IMG/VR virus record: IMGVR_UViG_3300037493_001386
Span: 1-62,297 of that record
DNA length: 62,297 bases
Origin: a virus
Reading direction: 5' to 3' (one strand)
Below, piece by piece: positions 59,341 through 62,297 of the stretch. Below the pieces are notes generated by a model that was not told the DNA's origin, searched no databases, and worked only from the letters and a program-made list of their open reading frames with translations. The stretch's first letter is position 1. The number at the start of each line of letters is the position of its first letter. Made by a program: the position numbers and the translations under genes.

Positions 59341-60293
59341 TGACTGAAGAGTTAAACACTAACGATATTGCCACATCTTCTAATGAAGGTGTGGTACTAT
59401 TTGCTTTCGGCAAACAAGGCTACTATCAAGCAGCATACAACTTAGCCTATTCAATAAAGTATCATTCACCTAATGTAAAGATTGCACTCTTTGTAGACGA
59501 TATTAAGAAGTGTGAAAATGCAACGGGTGACATCAAGAAGTACGTTGATTCATTAAATCAAATCGAACATTCCGACCTATACGTAGATGGTAAATTTGAC
59601 CCAGCTATGTTGAAGGTGTCTCTATACAAGTATTTGCCTTTTAAAAACAATCTATATCTTGATGTTGATGCTATATGTTTAAAAGACATTCAGCCATTAA
59701 TAGACGATTTAGTAAGTACAAAGAGGCATTACATCAGTCATTGTGTGGGGTATCATACTATTGATTTAGGACGTGATATCCCCTCAATGCAATGGGCATG
59801 GGCAGATGATATTTGGAGTCACTTTAACTTAGAATACGATTCAATCCTACCAGCTATCAATAGCAGCCTTCAATTCATTAAGATAGGCAAAGAGTCGAAA
59901 ATGTTATTTGAGGTTCTTAGAAACCTTTATACGACTAACCAACTACCAACAAATAGACTTAGAATGAAGTGGGGTAATGGTCAACCTGATGAACTCTATA
60001 TGAATGTTGCATTAGCTATGACATCATACGACCCATCATATAAGAATGATGGTATAGTAGGTGGTGGCAAATCTGAAACTGGGTTTATTCACTTTGCTAA
60101 TGTTCGTGGTTTGTCATTCCAAGAAGTAACAGAAAACTATTATTTTCAATCTTACTATGGTGGTAGGAATTTTACATCAAGATTCTATACTGAGTGGTTA
60201 GATAGGTTAATGAAGGTAATGATGCGAACTCAAAACAAAATACATCAATTTCATATTGATAGAATCATAGGTCAAAAATACGTAAACAAATGA
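59340..60293 (+). CDS. Glycosyltransferase, GT-A fold (B copy)
   Basis: 317 residues, homologue of 24483-25436 with LYLDVDAIC and GNGQPDELYM. Same overlaps on both sides, so the modification pair is a stable part of this phage lineage. Confidence 0.75.
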   Translation: MTEELNTNDIATSSNEGVVLFAFGKQGYYQAAYNLAYSIKYHSPNVKIALFVDDIKKCENATGDIKKYVDSLNQIEHSDLYVDGKFDPAMLKVSLYKYLPFKNNLYLDVDAICLKDIQPLIDDLVSTKRHYISHCVGYHTIDLGRDIPSMQWAWADDIWSHFNLEYDSILPAINSSLQFIKIGKESKMLFEVLRNLYTTNQLPTNRLRMKWGNGQPDELYMNVALAMTSYDPSYKNDGIVGGGKSETGFIHFANVRGLSFQEVTENYYFQSYYGGRNFTSRFYTEWLDRLMKVMMRTQNKIHQFHIDRIIGQKYVNK

Positions 60294-60889
60294 AAGACAT
60301 ATCTACCAAAAAACCGAAAGGGAGACCTAAGAAGGTCGAAACAATATCTACAGAAATTGTAACTACTGAGACATTTACAGAGGTTGCAAGGCATGACTGG
60401 AACTCTGAAGATGAAGTTGGTCAATTCTTAGGTTCATTAGTTAGAATGTCAAAGTATAAGACCATTCTTGAGATTGGTGTATTTGAAGGTGAAACAACAC
60501 AACACCTTATTAAGTCACTACCTAAAGGCGGTCAATACGTAGGCATTGATATTAACGACTATCGTACAGCAGCAACTAAGTTGTATATGTCAGAGGGTGG
60601 TAAGTCAATTGACTTTATCTTAGGTAATTCTCACAATGAATTAAGTAAACTACCAGCTAATCACTTTGACTTAATCTTTGTGGATGGTGACCATTCTTGG
60701 GCATCAATCCTACCTGAGTTTAAGTTGGTTGAAAAGTTGGTTAGTCGAGGTGGTGTAATTGTATACCATGATACCATCCACCTTCAAGACCCTAAAAGAC
60801 TTGTTGAGTATGCAGCAAATTACAACTACAACACAACAACATTGAATACACCTGAAGGTCGTGGTATATCTTTAATATCTAAATACTAA
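60290..60889 (+). CDS. Class I SAM-dependent methyltransferase (B copy)
   Basis: 199 residues, homologue of 25433-26035. ILEIGVFEGETTQHL, YVGIDINDY and FDLIFVDGDHSW are intact. The basic N-terminus (KKPKGRPKK) is diverged. Confidence 0.8.
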   Translation: MKDISTKKPKGRPKKVETISTEIVTTETFTEVARHDWNSEDEVGQFLGSLVRMSKYKTILEIGVFEGETTQHLIKSLPKGGQYVGIDINDYRTAATKLYMSEGGKSIDFILGNSHNELSKLPANHFDLIFVDGDHSWASILPEFKLVEKLVSRGGVIVYHDTIHLQDPKRLVEYAANYNYNTTTLNTPEGRGISLISKY

Positions 60890-60893
60890 AACT

Positions 60894-60974
60894 ATGAAAG
60901 TTCTATTTTGTCGTTCTAAATCTTGTGGCTCACACATTATCAATTCAACTACATCTACTAAAATCGTAGCATAA
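60894..60974 (+). CDS. Conserved 26-residue microprotein (B copy)
   Basis: Same length and the same TAATG join to the portal gene as 26043-26123. The N-terminus differs (MKVLF against MKTTY) while CRSKSCGSHIINSTTST is unchanged despite third-base changes. Confidence 0.65.
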   Translation: MKVLFCRSKSCGSHIINSTTSTKIVA

Positions 60975-62297
60975 TGGCACTCTCTATTGAAGAGGTTAAT
61001 AAGATAGTCAATAAGTTTGCCTATAAACACAAGGCATTCGAGAATGATAAGTCAAGGTCAATTACAAACCCTATCTCAAAACGTAGGGTAGGAATGTATC
61101 AATATCCTGAATACTGGGATGGGTACAATTTCTCTGCAATGATGTATGATTCAATCTTACCTCATGCACGTGCTGATGTATACCCTGAACATTTACTATC
61201 TGTTAGAAGTCCAAATCAAACTGAGGCTCAATATGAGTATATCAAGGCTAACTATAAGGCTACTACTCTTAATGTCTTTGAAGATTTTAAGGCTACTATC
61301 TCACGTGCATTTGCAGACCAAAACTGGTCAATCAATGTAAGACCTGAGACAGATGAAAGATTTGGTGATGACACATTTAGTAAGTTCATCAATGAAGAGA
61401 TTGAAAAATTTGGTAGTGTTGAGGTCTTTGTTAAATCAATGCTACCTACCTTAAAGTTAATTGACCCTAATGGAATCATAGCCATTGAGCCTGAAGATTT
61501 CGATATTGAAGATAATGGTAATGATGAAGAGTTATTGATAGGTAACAACCTAATTAAACCAATGCCTTCATACTATAATTGTAAAAGAATTGTAGGTCAA
61601 GAATATGGTAGATGGTACTTAGTTATTGATGAAGATAGAAGTCACGTTAAGGTAGGTACTAAGACTGAAGAGTCAGGAATCATTCTTGAATTGTTTGACG
61701 ATACCTATATCTACAGAATAGAACAAGTAGGTAAAAAAAGTGATATGACATTTGGTGAACCAGTTGTATACTTTCAACACGATTTAGGTTATGTACCTTG
61801 TAGAAAGTTGATGGGTACACCACTCTTAGTTAATAATGAGTTGGTGTTTCAATCTCCATTTATTACAGCCGTTCCATTACTTGACCAAGTGGTATTAGAT
61901 GAATCATATTTACAGATGTCTAAAGCTACAAGTGCATTTCCTTTCATGGTTGCATTAGGTGAAATTTGTGAGTTCGTAGATAGAGAGGGTAATAGATGTG
62001 ATAACGGACAAATCTTTGACCCTATAGGAGGTGGGTATCGTACTTGTGGAAGTTGTAGTGGTGCTGGTGTTAAGAGTCGTTTCAGTCCAACTGGAATGCT
62101 ACTTGTTAAACCTAAGACATCAATGAGTGAGGGTGACTCAGGTCTATCAGGTGACTATATGAAGTTTGTAAGTCCACCAATGGACACATTGACCTTTCTT
62201 AGAAATGAGATTAATACTCAAATGGATAAGTCAAGAAGTGTATTACATCTACCTTCAAGTGATGCATCAGGAACGATAGGTGAGGCATCAACTGCTA
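60974..62297 (+). CDS. Portal protein (B copy, 3' end outside window)
   Basis: 441 codons are open to the window edge. It is homologous to the N-terminal two thirds of 26123-28033, including the four-Cys insertion (CEFVDREGNRC, TCGSCSGAG). The gene continues past the window. Confidence 0.85.
   Translation, partial: MALSIEEVNKIVNKFAYKHKAFENDKSRSITNPISKRRVGMYQYPEYWDGYNFSAMMYDSILPHARADVYPEHLLSVRSPNQTEAQYEYIKANYKATTLNVFEDFKATISRAFADQNWSINVRPETDERFGDDTFSKFINEEIEKFGSVEVFVKSMLPTLKLIDPNGIIAIEPEDFDIEDNGNDEELLIGNNLIKPMPSYYNCKRIVGQEYGRWYLVIDEDRSHVKVGTKTEESGIILELFDDTYIYRIEQVGKKSDMTFGEPVVYFQHDLGYVPCRKLMGTPLLVNNELVFQSPFITAVPLLDQVVLDESYLQMSKATSAFPFMVALGEICEFVDREGNRCDNGQIFDPIGGGYRTCGSCSGAGVKSRFSPTGMLLVKPKTSMSEGDSGLSGDYMKFVSPPMDTLTFLRNEINTQMDKSRSVLHLPSSDASGTIGEASTA

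Larger units (their letters stand above)
37130..62297 (+). other. Phage genome B (partial, related to A)
   Basis: A second phage begins here and follows the gene order of genome A from the early genes to the middle of the portal gene, where the window stops. Proteins are clearly homologous but the DNA is diverged, with different synonymous codons, for example GGT where A uses GGA or GGC. Module swaps occur at several places. GATC is absent throughout while AGCT is frequent. Confidence 0.8.

Noticed and set aside
1-62297. CRISPR array, tRNA genes, integrase or attachment sites
   Set aside because: I saw no regularly spaced repeats beyond the iterons, no tRNA-like cloverleaf, and no tyrosine or serine recombinase motif on either strand.

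Overview
The window holds AT-rich dsDNA tailed-phage sequence: one complete-looking siphovirus-type genome and the first two thirds of a related one, joined head to tail in the same orientation. Every supported gene is on the plus strand. The likely host is a Bacteroidetes/Flavobacteriia bacterium. Genes lack Shine-Dalgarno sites and follow A-rich leaders, and promoters fit the TAnnTTTG (-7) / TTG (-33) pattern of that phylum. No integrase, tRNA, CRISPR or recognisable lysogeny repressor is visible.

Genome A (1-37129) runs as follows. Small early genes and an SSB-like protein (186-2479) come first. A recombination/nuclease set follows (RecE-like PD-DExK exonuclease, HExxH protein, VRR-NUC nuclease; 2573-5455). 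Next are a structured RNA (5469-5580), a DUF6291-type initiator candidate with internal 11-nt iterons (5595-6215), RadC-like and DnaB-like proteins (7122-8990) and small regulators (8959-10354). A genome-A-only cassette of ParB-like, cupin, PAPS-reductase-like, unknown and ParB-like genes lies at 10374-13933. Then come the terminase (13954-15559), the tail chaperone with a -1 frameshift, tape measure and tail proteins (15556-24483), a glycosyltransferase and methyltransferase (24483-26035), portal, head and capsid genes (26043-33478), a fibre candidate, and lysis plus accessory genes including a PAS/HisKA protein (33498-36931).

Genome B (about 37130-62297) repeats this order up to the middle of its portal gene, where the window ends. 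It differs by gaining a SNF2-like helicase plus SPPF-type DNA methyltransferase (41433-43819) and a KilA-N/Rha-like regulator candidate (46767-47459). It lacks RadC and the ParB/cupin/PAPS cassette, and it carries a different terminase small subunit.

The genomes have opposite short-palindrome biases. Genome B has no GATC that I can find, while A has about 60. Genome A has three AGCT, while B has well over 50. This says the two evolved under different restriction pressures. They meet at a 127-bp exact repeat (1-127 = 37130-37256), so the join may be an assembly chimera rather than a real tandem. Other striking points are a covarying kissing-loop RNA upstream of the initiator gene in both genomes, iterons inside that gene, promoters so close to start codons that mRNAs should be leaderless, and a conserved 26-codon micro-ORF before the portal gene. 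Functions rest on motifs and gene order read by eye; no database search was run.
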